Assembly: GCF_002003665.1 (NCBI RefSeq)
Contig: NZ_JATM01000001.1
Span: forward strand, 434,001-498,000
Reading direction: 5' to 3'
Source: Bombella intestini
Lineage (GTDB): Bacteria; Pseudomonadota; Alphaproteobacteria; Acetobacterales; Acetobacteraceae
Length of the DNA stretch: 64,000 nt
Position 1 is the stretch's first letter. Each line of letters opens with the position of its first letter. Below are positions 53,011 through 62,558 of this stretch, in pieces. The position numbers and the translations under genes were made by a program. The notes beneath the pieces were generated by a model. The model saw only the letters and a program-made list of their open reading frames with translations, was not told where the DNA came from and did not search any database.

Positions 53011-53052
53011 AAAATAAGCCCGTCAGCTCTAGTTAAACTAGAACTGACGGGC
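53009..53052. terminator. Terminator between permease 2 and the MscS gene
   Basis: GCCCGTCAG (53018-53026) pairs with CTGACGGGC (53044-53052), with an inner TCTAG/CTAGA. On the minus strand a run TTATTTTTT follows, so it best serves the MscS gene; it may also stop the permease transcript. Confidence 0.8.
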
Positions 53053-53082
53053 CATTCTTCATCTAAAGACGGTTATTACCGA

Positions 53083-54288
53083 TCACCGCTTCCCTTCACG
53101 ACCACTGCCCGGGCCCATATAACTACCCGGCGGGGGACGATGAACCGGTGGCGAAAGCAACGTATCAGGATCGGTTATATCCAACCGTGCCCCTGTCTCC
53201 GGTGAAACAAACGCTACACGCCGCCGCGGCAATGCCTGAGGGAATTTCTCCCGAATACAAGCTATGGCCTTCTCTCGAATGTCACAACGCAGGTCCCAAC
53301 TCTGCATAGCGTTGCGGGCACTCGCAATGACACGCACAGACATCGCCTGATCCGTACAGTCCGACACCTGAGCATCGAACACCTTACCATCCCAGAGCGG
53401 GCAATTTCGTACAATTTCCCGCAGCATATCCCGAATCTCATCCATCGGGGCATCATAATCGAGCCACAGAAACACAACGCCTGTTATGGCAGCGGAGTTA
53501 TGTGTCCAGTTTTCAAACCGATTTTCCAAAAAATAAGAAATAGGCACGATATGCCGCCGCCAGTCCCAGACACGCAGCACGACATAAGTCGCCGTAATCT
53601 CTTCCACCCAGCACCAGTCCCCGTTGATGACGACCAAGTCTTCCATACGGATGGGCTGGGTAATGGCAATCTGCACACCGGCAATCAGATTCGTGAGCAA
53701 CCCACGGGCTGACAGACCAACAATCAGCGATGCCGCCCCCGCAGAGGCAAAGAGCGAGACACCGTATTGCTTGACCGATGGAAACAGCATCAGGGCCGAG
53801 GCAACGGTGATAAGGCCGATCAAGATTTCACCCAGCCGGCGAAGAACCTTGATCTGCGTCTGATGCGCACGGGCCATGATATCATCAGCATAATCAAGCC
53901 GCGCTAAACGATTCAGATAAGCCTCTGACAGCAAACGAAACATGCTGATGAGCGAAAAGCCAAAAACAAGAATCAGCAAAAAGAAGAAAAACAGCCGGAG
54001 GTTCTGCTCCTCCTCATACGAGAAACCCGTTGCGGCTGGCAGCGCTGCCAATAAGGTCAACAATGTGACCATAATCTGCATGGGCCGCCGTAGTGCACTG
54101 ACAGTATTGCGAATCATGGCCCCGCTACGTGTACCGGGGATGCGTAGAATCAATGCACTTGCCCCATGCCCCGCATAGAACGCTGTCAGGCCGACGATAA
54201 CGAGCATCAGAACTGACACAAACGCAGGCGGTAGCCAGGAGAGCGCATTGCTGAATGCAAAGAGAATATTTGTGAAATGTTGGGACAA
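53083..54288 (-). CDS. Mechanosensitive ion channel, MscS family
   Basis: The protein, up to 401 residues, has four to five membrane segments and the MscS pore-helix/beta-domain region: ASAGAASLIVGLSARGLLTNLIAGVQIAITQPIRMEDLVVI, with WVEEITATYVVLRVWD following. The C-terminal tail is Pro/Gly-rich. It opens on membrane tension to release solutes in osmotic downshock, useful for a cell living in sugar-rich media. The start is uncertain: TTG 54288 opens the frame but has no ribosome binding site, and a start further in is possible. Confidence 0.9.
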   Translation of the reverse strand: MSQHFTNILFAFSNALSWLPPAFVSVLMLVIVGLTAFYAGHGASALILRIPGTRSGAMIRNTVSALRRPMQIMVTLLTLLAALPAATGFSYEEEQNLRLFFFFLLILVFGFSLISMFRLLSEAYLNRLARLDYADDIMARAHQTQIKVLRRLGEILIGLITVASALMLFPSVKQYGVSLFASAGAASLIVGLSARGLLTNLIAGVQIAITQPIRMEDLVVINGDWCWVEEITATYVVLRVWDWRRHIVPISYFLENRFENWTHNSAAITGVVFLWLDYDAPMDEIRDMLREIVRNCPLWDGKVFDAQVSDCTDQAMSVRVIASARNAMQSWDLRCDIREKAIACIREKFPQALPRRRVAFVSPETGARLDITDPDTLLSPPVHRPPPGSYMGPGSGREGKR

Positions 54289-54402
54289 AAGGAAACGGCC
54301 TCTGACTGAAGGTTCAACACGCCATCAGCGGAAAATGACAGCCCTGCCGCAGGAAGTGAATAGAAAACAACAAAAAAACATGATGATATTTCCCCACCCC
54401 TG

Positions 54403-54431
54403 TTGACTTCTGCCCCCGGCTGCCATAAAAG
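54403..54431 (+). promoter_or_regulatory. Likely promoter of the tRNA-Met gene
   Basis: TTGACT (54403-54408) and TAAAAG (54426-54431) are 17 bp apart, as -35 and -10 of a housekeeping promoter. The tRNA starts about 40 nt further on. A small hairpin GAAGGC-AAAC-GCCTTC (54443-54458) lies in the leader and would be removed by processing. Confidence 0.55.
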
Positions 54432-54471
54432 CACCCTCATCGGAAGGCAAACGCCTTCTAGAGGACATGAT

Positions 54472-54546
54472 GGCGGCGTAGCTCAGTGGTAGAGCAGGGG
54501 AATCATAATCCCTTGGTCGGCGGTTCAAATCCGTCCGCCGCTACCA
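54472..54546 (+). tRNA. tRNA-Met (CAT anticodon)
   Basis: The 75-nt sequence folds as a cloverleaf: acceptor GGCGGCG/CGCCGCT with a G-T closing pair, D arm GCTC-AGTGGTA-GAGC, anticodon arm GGGGA-ATCATAA-TCCCT with CAT, T arm with GGTTCAAATCC, and an encoded CCA end. It lacks the C1-A72 mismatch of the initiator, so it is most likely the elongator tRNA-Met; a lysidine-modified tRNA-Ile2, which also has CAT, cannot be fully excluded. Confidence 0.95.
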
Positions 54547-54659
54547 TCTCTCCTCCCCTTTCCCCAAAAAATCTTCATAAAATAAGGCGTTACGTCAGGC
54601 GTAGCTTAGACGGGCCCAACGAATCATATCGCTATCCCCTGATGATGCGTAGCAGGTGT

Positions 54660-54690
54660 AAAAAAAGCAGGCCGATATAAACCGACCTGC
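54660..54690 (-). terminator. Rho-independent terminator after the DUF4167 gene
   Basis: On the minus strand GCAGGTCG pairs with CGGCCTGC (8 bp, one G-T) and is followed by seven T. It ends the prmC-DUF4167 transcript 31 nt after the stop codon. Confidence 0.82.
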
Positions 54691-54721
54691 TCTTCTTATA
54701 ACCTGCTCGTGAGAAGGACCT

Positions 54722-55177
54722 TCAATCCTCGTCGTCTTGCTCCACCTCTTCTTCACGCTTCTCAGCACGCCGACGCCGTTCCGGCTGGCGACGCTCACTT
54801 GCGGGAGCCGGAGCTTCCTCGTCGTCCTGCTCCTGCCGTTCCCTGCGTTCCTGCCGGGCCTGCTCGTAATTACGCTGCCGCTCAGCACGCTCCTGCTGAG
54901 CAGCTTGAGCTGCCTGATTCATGGCATTGAGCACACGGAAATAATGTTCAGCATGCTGAAAATAAGCCTCTGCCTGCACACGGTCACCGGTGCCGGTCGC
55001 ATCACGACCAAGCTGGAGATATTTCTCAAACAGCTGCTGGGCAGTACCACGAATGCGCAGATCAGGCCCGTTGCTCTCAAAAACATGATTCCGGTTCAGC
55101 GGAATCTGACCATTATTGCCACGGGATGCTCCTCCACCGCCGCCTGAACGATGATGACGGTTCCTCATTCGCTTCAT
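54722..55177 (-). CDS. DUF4167 domain protein
   Basis: The 151-residue protein has a basic Gly-rich head (KRMRNRHHRSGGGGG), the DUF4167 core QIPLNRNHVFESNGPDLRIRGTAQQLFEKY ... YFQHAEHYFRVLN, and a long charged coiled or disordered tail rich in Arg and Glu. The core and basic ends suggest RNA or ribosome association, but no function is established to my knowledge. It commonly follows prmC in alphaproteobacteria, as here, with a 176-nt gap (55178-55353) that shows no clear feature. Confidence 0.9.
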   Translation of the reverse strand: MKRMRNRHHRSGGGGGASRGNNGQIPLNRNHVFESNGPDLRIRGTAQQLFEKYLQLGRDATGTGDRVQAEAYFQHAEHYFRVLNAMNQAAQAAQQERAERQRNYEQARQERRERQEQDDEEAPAPASERRQPERRRRAEKREEEVEQDDED

Positions 55178-55353
55178 ATTTTCAAACCCGCAATCTTGTC
55201 ACAATGGCGCTATTAGCAGCCAATCTGCCGCTTCTTCCCATATTGTCCGAAGAAACATCACTCTCAGAGGAAACGACACTTTACCGTTTGACTGACAGCC
55301 ATCACTGTAATGCTGTCCATCCCCTGCATTTTCCTGTGGTAATCTATCAGGCA

Positions 55354-56217
55354 TCAGCCCATAAGCCAACTGCTTTCCTTAGAAAAGGCAAGAACGAGGG
55401 CACGTTCCACACCGCCCAAATCCTTCCTACACTCCAGCACCGTAAGACCTTCTGCTTCTGCTAGCTCGGTGACGGCCTGTGTCTGCCCTATTCCCAGCTC
55501 CAATACGGCACAACCACCTTCTGCAAGCAAACGTGGCAGGCTTTTACATAAGATCCTATAAGCCGTTAGCCCGTCATCCCCACCATCCAGCGCCCGATGC
55601 GGCTCATACACCGCTACATCCGGCATCAGCCGGGCCATATCCGCATGTTCAATGTAAGGCGGGTTAGACAGAACAACATCAAACTGCCCCCTCACAGCCG
55701 CAGCCCAGTCTCCTGCCATAAAATCCGCCCGGTCCGACAGGCCGTTACGGCGTGCATTCTGTTGCGCTAGAGCGGCGGCGGCCGGTGCAATATCGACCCC
55801 CAGCCCCCAGGCCTGCGGATACTCGCTCAATGCGGCCAGCAGCAGACATCCTGTTCCAGTACCGAGGTCTAAGACAGACCGGACAGCCTGCCGGTCCCGC
55901 CGGTGATCTAGCAGAGCCTCCAGCAATGTCTCACTATCCCCACGGGGAATGAGAGTTTCCGGCGAGACATACAAGTCCAGCGTCCAGAACCCCTGCTCCC
56001 CAATGATGAAGGCAACTGGCTCCCGTTGACTGCGCCGTTGGATCGCAGCCTGAAATTTTTCCGCTACTTCATCCGGAACATCATCCCGCTGCATCAGTTC
56101 CATTCGGGTCCAACCACAAGCCCAACAGAGCAACAAACGGGCCTCTGACGCTGCCTCTTCTATCCCGGCCTGAAAAAGTCTCTCCCTCGCCTGTTCCAAA
56201 AGATTTATTTTACGCAT
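55354..56217 (-). CDS. prmC: Peptide chain release factor N5-glutamine methyltransferase
   Basis: PrmC methylates the glutamine of the GGQ motif in release factors. The 287-residue SAM-dependent enzyme has VLDLGTGTGCLLLAAL near residue 115, the substrate motif VVLSNPPYIE near 180, and a helical N-terminal domain. Its substrate gene prfA lies just upstream on the same strand but is separated by an opposite-strand gene at 56264-56752. Confidence 0.95.
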   Translation of the reverse strand: MRKINLLEQARERLFQAGIEEAASEARLLLCWACGWTRMELMQRDDVPDEVAEKFQAAIQRRSQREPVAFIIGEQGFWTLDLYVSPETLIPRGDSETLLEALLDHRRDRQAVRSVLDLGTGTGCLLLAALSEYPQAWGLGVDIAPAAAALAQQNARRNGLSDRADFMAGDWAAAVRGQFDVVLSNPPYIEHADMARLMPDVAVYEPHRALDGGDDGLTAYRILCKSLPRLLAEGGCAVLELGIGQTQAVTELAEAEGLTVLECRKDLGGVERALVLAFSKESSWLMG

Positions 56218-56263
56218 AGACGCTATCCCTGATCGACCACTTTCTCACTCAGGAAGACCAGAC

Positions 56264-56752
56264 ATGACATCATCCCGTTTCCTGCGTTCTCTGCTCTTTC
56301 CTCTCGGCCTCAGCGCCTTGCTGATTCCCGCTGCGAAAAGTGAAGCCATCAACCCCATGCCGGATGGACCAACCGGAGGGAGCTTTACCGTCCATGATGG
56401 TCGGGCCTCTGATGAAGTATCAGAATCCACTCGCCTCTATCTCAATGGCCATCTGGCGGCAACATTCCGTCTTGATCTGGCCCATGCCGATGACACCGCC
56501 ACAATCCCCCTACCATTGGGCCGTGTTGATATTCCTTACACACTCTGCGGCACTGTAACGGTCATGCATGATGGCCATGCCGAAACCCGGGATGTCAGCG
56601 GGGAAGGTATTCTCCACAATCCAGACGGCCATTATTTTGAAGCTGTTGGCAGTGAGAACTTCAAGGATTTCTTCCTGATGGATGAAACCGACCTATCGGC
56701 CGCCGACCATCGCAATGGTGCCTCCTCCCGCTGCGTATCCTCCACCAGCTAA
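56264..56752 (+). CDS. Small secreted protein of unknown function
   Basis: I do not recognise this 162-residue protein. The first 28 residues are a clear signal peptide ending SEA. The mature part is acidic and beta-like, with GGSFTVHDGRASDEVSESTRLYLNG, a regular IPLPLGRVDIPYTLCGTV segment, and an FKDFFLMDETD end. Two cysteines are present, one in each half, and could bond. ATG 56264 follows AGGA at 9 nt. It stands opposite its neighbours, between prmC and prfA. Confidence 0.75.
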   Translation: MTSSRFLRSLLFPLGLSALLIPAAKSEAINPMPDGPTGGSFTVHDGRASDEVSESTRLYLNGHLAATFRLDLAHADDTATIPLPLGRVDIPYTLCGTVTVMHDGHAETRDVSGEGILHNPDGHYFEAVGSENFKDFFLMDETDLSAADHRNGASSRCVSSTS

Positions 56753-56772
56753 TCAACGGGATAGACCATCCC

Positions 56773-57846
56773 TCAGGGGCTACCGATTTCCTCCGCCAAC
56801 AAGGCCATTTGCTCGTGATGGGTCAGAGCGTTGACAATCTCATCAAACTCACCCCCCATAACCTGATCAATCTTATAGAGCGTCAGATTAATACGGTGGT
56901 CGGTTACCCGGCCCTGAGGGAAATTATAAGTCCGTATCCGCTCGGAACGGTCGCCCGTGCCAACCTGCGATTTTCTATCTGCTGCCCGGTTGTCGTGTGC
57001 TTTCTGACGCTCTGCCTCATAGAGGCGAGCACGCAGAATCTGCATGGCCTTCGCCTTATTGCGATGCTGGCTCTTTTCTTCCTGCATAGCCACCACAACA
57101 CCCGTTGGCAGATGTGTAATACGGACGGCACTCTCCGTCTTGTTCACATGCTGCCCACCCGCACCGGAAGCCCGGAAGACATCAATCCGCAGGTCTTCTT
57201 CATTCACCTGCACATCAACCTCCTCAGCTTCTGGCAGCACAGCTACAGTTACTGTTGAGGTATGAATCCGTCCCTGATTTTCCGTGGCGGGGACACGCTG
57301 GACACGATGCACACCGGACTCATATTTGAAGCGAGCAAACACACCCCGTCCGGTGATGGTGGCCATCCCTTCCCGGATACCGGACAGGTCACTTTCTGTC
57401 AGGGACATGACCTCAAAACGCCAGCCGTTGGCCTCGGCAAAACGACGATAGGCTTCAAAAAGTTCCGCAGCGAAAAGGGCTGCTTCATCTCCACCAGCAG
57501 CGGGGCGAACCTCCAGAATGGCACTACGCTCATCAGCGTCATCCCGCGGTAGAAGTGCTAGCTGCATGCTCTGCTCTAGGGCTGGCATGTCCGCTTCGAC
57601 CTCTTCCAACTCCAGCCGGGCTAGCTCCCGCATCTCTGGGTCCTGCATTAAGGCCTGCGCCTCTTTCTGGCGTCTCTGCGCCGCCTGCCAAGCCCGGATA
57701 GCCTCCACGGGTTTTTCCATAGCGGCATAGTCCCGGGAAAGACGAACGAACTCCTCCCCGCTCGCCTCCCCAGAGGCCATCATTGCCTGCATTTCCTCAA
57801 AGCGGGCAATGATCTGTTCCAGCTTATGCTCTATAGCCGCACTCAT
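56773..57846 (-). CDS. prfA: Peptide chain release factor 1
   Basis: RF1 reads UAA and UAG stop codons. The 357-residue protein shows the codon-reading PAT motif in [14 protein letters not shown] and the catalytic GGQ in [17 protein letters not shown] near residue 230. Full length for the family. It overlaps hisS by 4 nt and closes the lysC-to-prfA leftward run. Confidence 0.97.
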   Translation of the reverse strand: MSAAIEHKLEQIIARFEEMQAMMASGEASGEEFVRLSRDYAAMEKPVEAIRAWQAAQRRQKEAQALMQDPEMRELARLELEEVEADMPALEQSMQLALLPRDDADERSAILEVRPAAGGDEAALFAAELFEAYRRFAEANGWRFEVMSLTESDLSGIREGMATITGRGVFARFKYESGVHRVQRVPATENQGRIHTSTVTVAVLPEAEEVDVQVNEEDLRIDVFRASGAGGQHVNKTESAVRITHLPTGVVVAMQEEKSQHRNKAKAMQILRARLYEAERQKAHDNRAADRKSQVGTGDRSERIRTYNFPQGRVTDHRINLTLYKIDQVMGGEFDEIVNALTHHEQMALLAEEIGSP

Positions 57847-59093
57847 GAGGCCCGGGCACGCTCCAGCACAGAAACGATATCCGCCACGGGTACCTCTTCC
57901 TGCTCCCGTGAGGCCAGATGACGCAGCTGCACAACATCCCGTGCCAGATCATCATCCCCAAGGAAAAGAGCATGAGACGCACCAGACTGTACAATGCGAT
58001 CCATGCGTTTCTTCATGTTTCCTCGTGTCTCGATCGAAACGGACAGGCCACTATCCCGCAGAGAGCGAGAAATAGACGCCGCCTTAAGCAGGGCCGCATC
58101 TCCCATGGGCAGAATAGCCACATCGCTAACGTCAGCCACTGGGGCCTCAATCAGAGCAGCAAGCCGCTCAACACCCGCTGCCCAACCGATACAAGGCACG
58201 GCAGGGCCGCCCATCTCTTCAACAAGCCCCTCATACCGGCCACCAGCCAGCACAGTGCCCTGCGCCCCCAGCTTATCTGTGACAAACTCGAACACAGTGT
58301 GACTGTAATAATCCAGCCCACGGACGATCCGAGGATTTTCTACAAATGCAACCCCAAACGCCTCCAGAGCGGCTTTCAGCTCGTTCCAAAAGGTACGGGA
58401 TTCGTCATTGAGGTAATCATCAAAAGCTGGTGCATCAGCCAGCAGGGCCCTGTCCTGCTCTGCCTTGCTATCCAGAATCCGCAAAGGATTGATTTCAAGC
58501 CGTGAACGGCTGTCTTCAGAGAGACGGTCCTCATGTTGACGGAAATAGGCCACCAGAGCTTCACGCCACGCCATACGGCTCGCCTTATCGCCCAGCGTAT
58601 TCAGCTCAAGCCGCAGATCATCCCCCAAACCAAGCGCCACGAGAAAATCCCGGGCCATGGCGATAATCTCAGCATCACGGAAGGGGCTTTCCGCACCGAT
58701 CAGCTCCGCACCGATCTGATGAAACTGACGGAAACGCCCCTTCTGTGGCCGCTCATACCGGAACATCGGACCGGTATAGAAAATCTTCTGCGGAAGGGCC
58801 TGCGTCAGGGAGTTAGAGACCAGCGCACGAGCTACACCCGCTGTCCCTTCTGGACGAAGGGTCAGGCTCTCCCCCCCACGATCTTCAAAGGTATACATCT
58901 CCTTTGAGACAACATCTGAACTTTCCCCCAGAGACCGGGCGAAAACGTGTGTATCCTCAAAGATAGGCGTTGCCCACTGGCTGAAACCATAGCGATGGAA
59001 AATCGTTTTTCCCATCCCCGTGACCTTCTGGTGGCGGCGCATATCTTCACCCAGAAGGTCTTTTGTTCCCCGTGGCGGCCGGAAGCGTGCCAT
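57843..59093 (-). CDS. hisS: Histidyl-tRNA synthetase
   Basis: HisS charges tRNA-His. The 416-residue class II enzyme has motif 1 near residue 40, motif 2 with [20 protein letters not shown] near 112, the His-specific [13 protein letters not shown] near 258, and motif 3 GWAAGVERL near 312, then the anticodon-binding domain. Its ATG overlaps the ispG stop by 1 nt (TGATG). Confidence 0.97.
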   Translation of the reverse strand: MARFRPPRGTKDLLGEDMRRHQKVTGMGKTIFHRYGFSQWATPIFEDTHVFARSLGESSDVVSKEMYTFEDRGGESLTLRPEGTAGVARALVSNSLTQALPQKIFYTGPMFRYERPQKGRFRQFHQIGAELIGAESPFRDAEIIAMARDFLVALGLGDDLRLELNTLGDKASRMAWREALVAYFRQHEDRLSEDSRSRLEINPLRILDSKAEQDRALLADAPAFDDYLNDESRTFWNELKAALEAFGVAFVENPRIVRGLDYYSHTVFEFVTDKLGAQGTVLAGGRYEGLVEEMGGPAVPCIGWAAGVERLAALIEAPVADVSDVAILPMGDAALLKAASISRSLRDSGLSVSIETRGNMKKRMDRIVQSGASHALFLGDDDLARDVVQLRHLASREQEEVPVADIVSVLERARAS

Positions 59094-60214
59094 CAGTGCG
59101 CTGCCTTCTCGGCGGTTCCTGCCTCAATGGCAGCCACACGAGCTTCTACCAGTTCCACAATATGTTCAATCATGTTCTCAGCAGGCATCGTATGATCCTG
59201 TTTACCGGCTGCATAGACCATGTGTCGGCCAGAGCCGCCACCTGTCACGCCAATATCGGTCATCAGTGCTTCACCCGGACCATTGACCACACACCCGATG
59301 ATGGAAAGTGTCAGAGGCGTTTTGATATGCTGGAGACGATCTTCCAATGTCTGGACTGTATCCACCACATTGAAGCCCTGACGGGCACAAGATGGGCAGG
59401 AGATGATCTTCACACCACGATGACGCAAGCCGAGCGACTTAAGGATATCCCATCCCACCAGCACCTCTTCTTCTGGAGGAGCAGAAAGGGAAACACGCAT
59501 CGTATCACCCACACCAGCCCAGAGAAGATTACCAAGGCCAAGTGCGGACTTCACTGTCCCTGCCCGCTTGGAGCCTGCTTCAGTAATACCGATATGTAAC
59601 GGGTGGTCACAGCAGGCAGCCAGCTGTTTATAAGCTTCCACCGCCATGAAGACATCAGAAGCCTTCACGCTGATCTTGAATTCATGGAAGTCATGATCCT
59701 CAAGAATCTTTGCGTGTTCCAGTGCACTCTCCACCAGAGCTTCCGGCTTCGGCTCACCGTACTTCTCCAGCAGGTGACGCTCCAGCGAGCCAGCATTCAC
59801 ACCAATACGGATGGAACAACCATGATCACGAGCCGCCTTGACGACCTCACGCACACGGTCGGCACTACCGATATTACCCGGATTGATACGCAGGCAAGCT
59901 GCACCAGCCGCAGCTGCCTCGATAGCCCGCTTATAGTGGAAGTGAATATCCGCCACGATCGGCGCATTAACTTCCTCTACGATGGTTTTTAGGGCCTTGG
60001 TGCTTCCCTCATCAGGACAGGATACACGGACGATATCCACGCCAGCCATTTCAGCTTTGCGGATCTGAGCAATCGTTCCTTCAATATCCGTTGTTAGCGT
60101 GTTGGTCATGGTCTGCACCGAAACCGGCGCATCACCACCAACGGCAACATTACCAACATAGATCTTCCGTGATTTACGGCGTTCAATATGCTGATAGGGA
60201 CGTAAACTGCTCAT
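59093..60214 (-). CDS. ispG: 4-hydroxy-3-methylbut-2-enyl diphosphate synthase
   Basis: IspG (GcpE) is the [4Fe-4S] enzyme that makes HMBPP in the MEP isoprenoid pathway, which supplies the precursors for the polyprenyl synthase and UppP's substrate. The 373-residue protein has a TIM-barrel start [15 protein letters not shown] and iron-sulfur ligand cysteines in SCPSCARQG and [14 protein letters not shown] 60214 follows GAGAGG at 5-6 nt; the frame opens at 60250. Confidence 0.96.
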   Translation of the reverse strand: MSSLRPYQHIERRKSRKIYVGNVAVGGDAPVSVQTMTNTLTTDIEGTIAQIRKAEMAGVDIVRVSCPDEGSTKALKTIVEEVNAPIVADIHFHYKRAIEAAAAGAACLRINPGNIGSADRVREVVKAARDHGCSIRIGVNAGSLERHLLEKYGEPKPEALVESALEHAKILEDHDFHEFKISVKASDVFMAVEAYKQLAACCDHPLHIGITEAGSKRAGTVKSALGLGNLLWAGVGDTMRVSLSAPPEEEVLVGWDILKSLGLRHRGVKIISCPSCARQGFNVVDTVQTLEDRLQHIKTPLTLSIIGCVVNGPGEALMTDIGVTGGGSGRHMVYAAGKQDHTMPAENMIEHIVELVEARVAAIEAGTAEKAAH

Positions 60215-60257
60215 CAATAACCTCTCCGGGTCCTGACTGGACTGACCCATGATTGAC

Positions 60258-60281
60258 GTGACCGCCTACACGAACGGTCAC
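60258..60281. other. Hairpin between rodZ and ispG
   Basis: GTGACCG pairs with CGGTCAC (7 bp, 10-nt loop) just downstream of the rodZ stop and upstream of ispG. No T-run follows, so it is more likely a processing or mRNA-stability element within the operon than a terminator. Confidence 0.4.
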
Positions 60282-60287
60282 AGGATT

Positions 60288-61460
60288 TTACTGGCTGCGT
60301 TTATCCGCTGCTTCCGGTGCTGCGGTCACCCCAGTGGCGAGAGAACCATATCCATAATGGCCCTGCTCCACAGATGCCGCATCGACTGTCACATTACGAA
60401 CAACCCTGCCGCGCAGCCCTAGGGGAGCGCTTACAACATTCCCCGCCTGAAAAACAACACCCCCGGCATTACCGCTGGTAACATGATAGGTCTCCCCAGC
60501 ATTGCCCTGCCAGCTCTCCCCCTTCTTCAACACTCGGGCCAACAAAGACTTCCCAGAAGCATCAGTAATCTGCACCCAGCTATCTTCACGAACCAGAAGC
60601 TCGACCCGATCGCCTGCATCCTGATTCGGAGTTGAAGCTGTCTGTGTTGGCGCAGATGATTGAAATGGAGCCTTGGGGACTTCCGGTACAGGCTGCACAG
60701 AAGGAACAGAAGCTCCCGCAGGAACATCAGCCGGATGATCCCCCCCACCAGTATGGGAAACATCATTGCCCGCAGCATCAACGGTAGAAGGCACTGCTGT
60801 TGCCGATGGAGAAACGACTTCCGGTGCTGGCGGCAGATCAGGCGTATCTTTCGCCCCATCATCGGGTTTGGTCGCCGCTTCCTGCGCCCCGGTAGGTGCG
60901 GAAACTGCCCCAGACGGGACCGTTACGGGCTGGGTAGCTGGAGCCTGAGCGGCCTGCTGAGGGGCAGCCGGTGAGACCGCAGCGTGTGGAACCTCGGCAT
61001 TATCGGCCAGATGAGACGGCATTATGGACGAAGCGAGCTGCCCGTGGGAGGAGAAATGATACCACCCTGCATATCCCCCAGCGATGACAACCAGCCCAAT
61101 ACCCAGCAGCGCCCAAAGCCCCGCCGAACGTCCTTCTTGCGGGCCGGGGAGAGTCAGATGAACGGTCTGACGCTTTGGCGTAAGAGCAGAAAGCTCACGC
61201 TTCGCCTGCTGTATAAGCTCCTCGCTCTCCATCCCCAGCAGGCAAGCATAGCTCTTGATAAAACCAAGCGCATAAACTGCGTCTGGCAAGTCGGAATAGC
61301 GGCCGCTCTCGATAGCCTGAAGCGTTGCAAGCCGTACCTTTAGATAGGCCTCAACATCCTCTAGCCTCCAGCCCAGCTCCTTACGCCGAGCCATCAAGCG
61401 CCCCCCAAGAGTGGCAGATGACTGGCCGGCCATATCCTGCCTCGTTTTATCGTCCATCAC
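60288..61460 (-). CDS. RodZ-like cell-shape protein
   Basis: The 390-residue protein has a cytoplasmic HTH_25 domain (GGRLMARRKELGWRLEDVEAYLKV ... GFIKSYACLLG, residues 19-85), a membrane helix near 115-135, a long Pro/Ala/Ser-rich periplasmic linker, and a C-terminal DUF4115 domain (DRVELLVREDSWVQITDASGKSLL). This is the RodZ layout, linking MreB to the wall-building complex. The linker of about 140 residues is low complexity. It is in the same leftward operon as lysC and ispG. Confidence 0.88.
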   Translation of the reverse strand: MMDDKTRQDMAGQSSATLGGRLMARRKELGWRLEDVEAYLKVRLATLQAIESGRYSDLPDAVYALGFIKSYACLLGMESEELIQQAKRELSALTPKRQTVHLTLPGPQEGRSAGLWALLGIGLVVIAGGYAGWYHFSSHGQLASSIMPSHLADNAEVPHAAVSPAAPQQAAQAPATQPVTVPSGAVSAPTGAQEAATKPDDGAKDTPDLPPAPEVVSPSATAVPSTVDAAGNDVSHTGGGDHPADVPAGASVPSVQPVPEVPKAPFQSSAPTQTASTPNQDAGDRVELLVREDSWVQITDASGKSLLARVLKKGESWQGNAGETYHVTSGNAGGVVFQAGNVVSAPLGLRGRVVRNVTVDAASVEQGHYGYGSLATGVTAAPEAADKRSQ

Positions 61461-61508
61461 GTCACCCCCTCTTCCTCATATAACCAGACCTTCAGTCCGA
61501 AGGTAGCG

Positions 61509-62558
61509 TTACTGTGCAGGCTCCGCATGGATACGCCGCTCACGCCTCTGAAGCGCTTCCACAGCCTGATCCACCAGAGTATTGATGATGTCTGCTACCG
61601 GCCTGATTTCCTTAACCATTCCGACAGACTGACCGGCCATCATGGAGCCGTTTTCCACGTCCCCTTCAATAACGGCACGCCGCAGGGCCCCAGCCCAGAA
61701 ATGTTCAATCTCCAGCTGAGCTGCCTCCCGCTCGATCTCTCCCTTACGGAAACGCTCGATCACATCAGCCTGATGGGTCATGAAATGGCGTGTCGCAGCA
61801 TTAGAAAGGCCACGCACCGGGATAACCGGGAAACGCTCATCCAGCTGCACGGACATCACGGCATCACGAGCATTTCCTCGGCGGAAGGCCTCCTTAAAGC
61901 GTTCGTGGGCAATGCTTTCCTTAGAGGCAGCAAAGACCGTTCCAAACTGCCCGCCAGCAGCCCCCTGCTCCAGATAAGACAGAACCGCATCACCACGACC
62001 AAGACCACCGGCCACGAACACGGGAACCTCTGTAATATTGGGAAGGATTTCCTGCGCCAGAACATTCAAAGATACTGGCCCGACATGCCCGCCTGCTTCG
62101 GAGCCCTCAATAACAAGAGCTTCGATCCCCAGCTTCACGAGCCGCTTACCCAGAGCCAGCGCAGGCGCAAACCCCATGACCCGTGCCCCGCCGTCACGCA
62201 CCCGCCGGATGGTAGCACCAGTCGGCACGCCACCAGCCAGCACGACATGCGTCACCTTATGGGCAAGGCAAACATCCACGAGCGCATCTAGCTTCGGGTG
62301 CATAGTAATGAGATTCACACCGAAGGGCTTATCCGTCAGTGCCTGAGTGGCGACAATCTCTTCCTCAAGGCGTTCTGGCTCCATCGCCCCACAGGCGATC
62401 ACTCCGAAACCACCTGCATTAGAAATAGCTGAAACCAAATTGCGCTCACTCACCCATGACATGGCACCGCCAAGAAGAGCATAGCGGCTGCCCAGAAAGT
62501 CACATCCCGGCTTCCAAAGCTGATCCAGCGTTTCGCGTGCGTTCATTGTCCCACTCAT
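61509..62558 (-). CDS. NMO/2-nitropropane dioxygenase-family flavoprotein
   Basis: The 349-residue TIM-barrel FMN enzyme shows LLGGAMSWVSERNLVSAISNAGGFGVI near residue 28, PFGVNLITMHP near 78, the conserved EGSEAGGHVG near 150, and VFVAGGLGRGDAV near 180. It fits nitronate monooxygenase but the same fold includes the enoyl-ACP reductase FabK. Substrate is not readable. The start overlaps the lysC stop by 4 nt, so it is translated with aspartate kinase, an arrangement that has no obvious metabolic reason. Confidence 0.85.
   Translation of the reverse strand: MSGTMNARETLDQLWKPGCDFLGSRYALLGGAMSWVSERNLVSAISNAGGFGVIACGAMEPERLEEEIVATQALTDKPFGVNLITMHPKLDALVDVCLAHKVTHVVLAGGVPTGATIRRVRDGGARVMGFAPALALGKRLVKLGIEALVIEGSEAGGHVGPVSLNVLAQEILPNITEVPVFVAGGLGRGDAVLSYLEQGAAGGQFGTVFAASKESIAHERFKEAFRRGNARDAVMSVQLDERFPVIPVRGLSNAATRHFMTHQADVIERFRKGEIEREAAQLEIEHFWAGALRRAVIEGDVENGSMMAGQSVGMVKEIRPVADIINTLVDQAVEALQRRERRIHAEPAQ

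Noticed and set aside
55126-55464. 112-residue plus-strand frame across the prmC-DUF4167 gap
   Set aside because: Most of it is antisense to both genes and the rest shows no domain or ribosome binding site.
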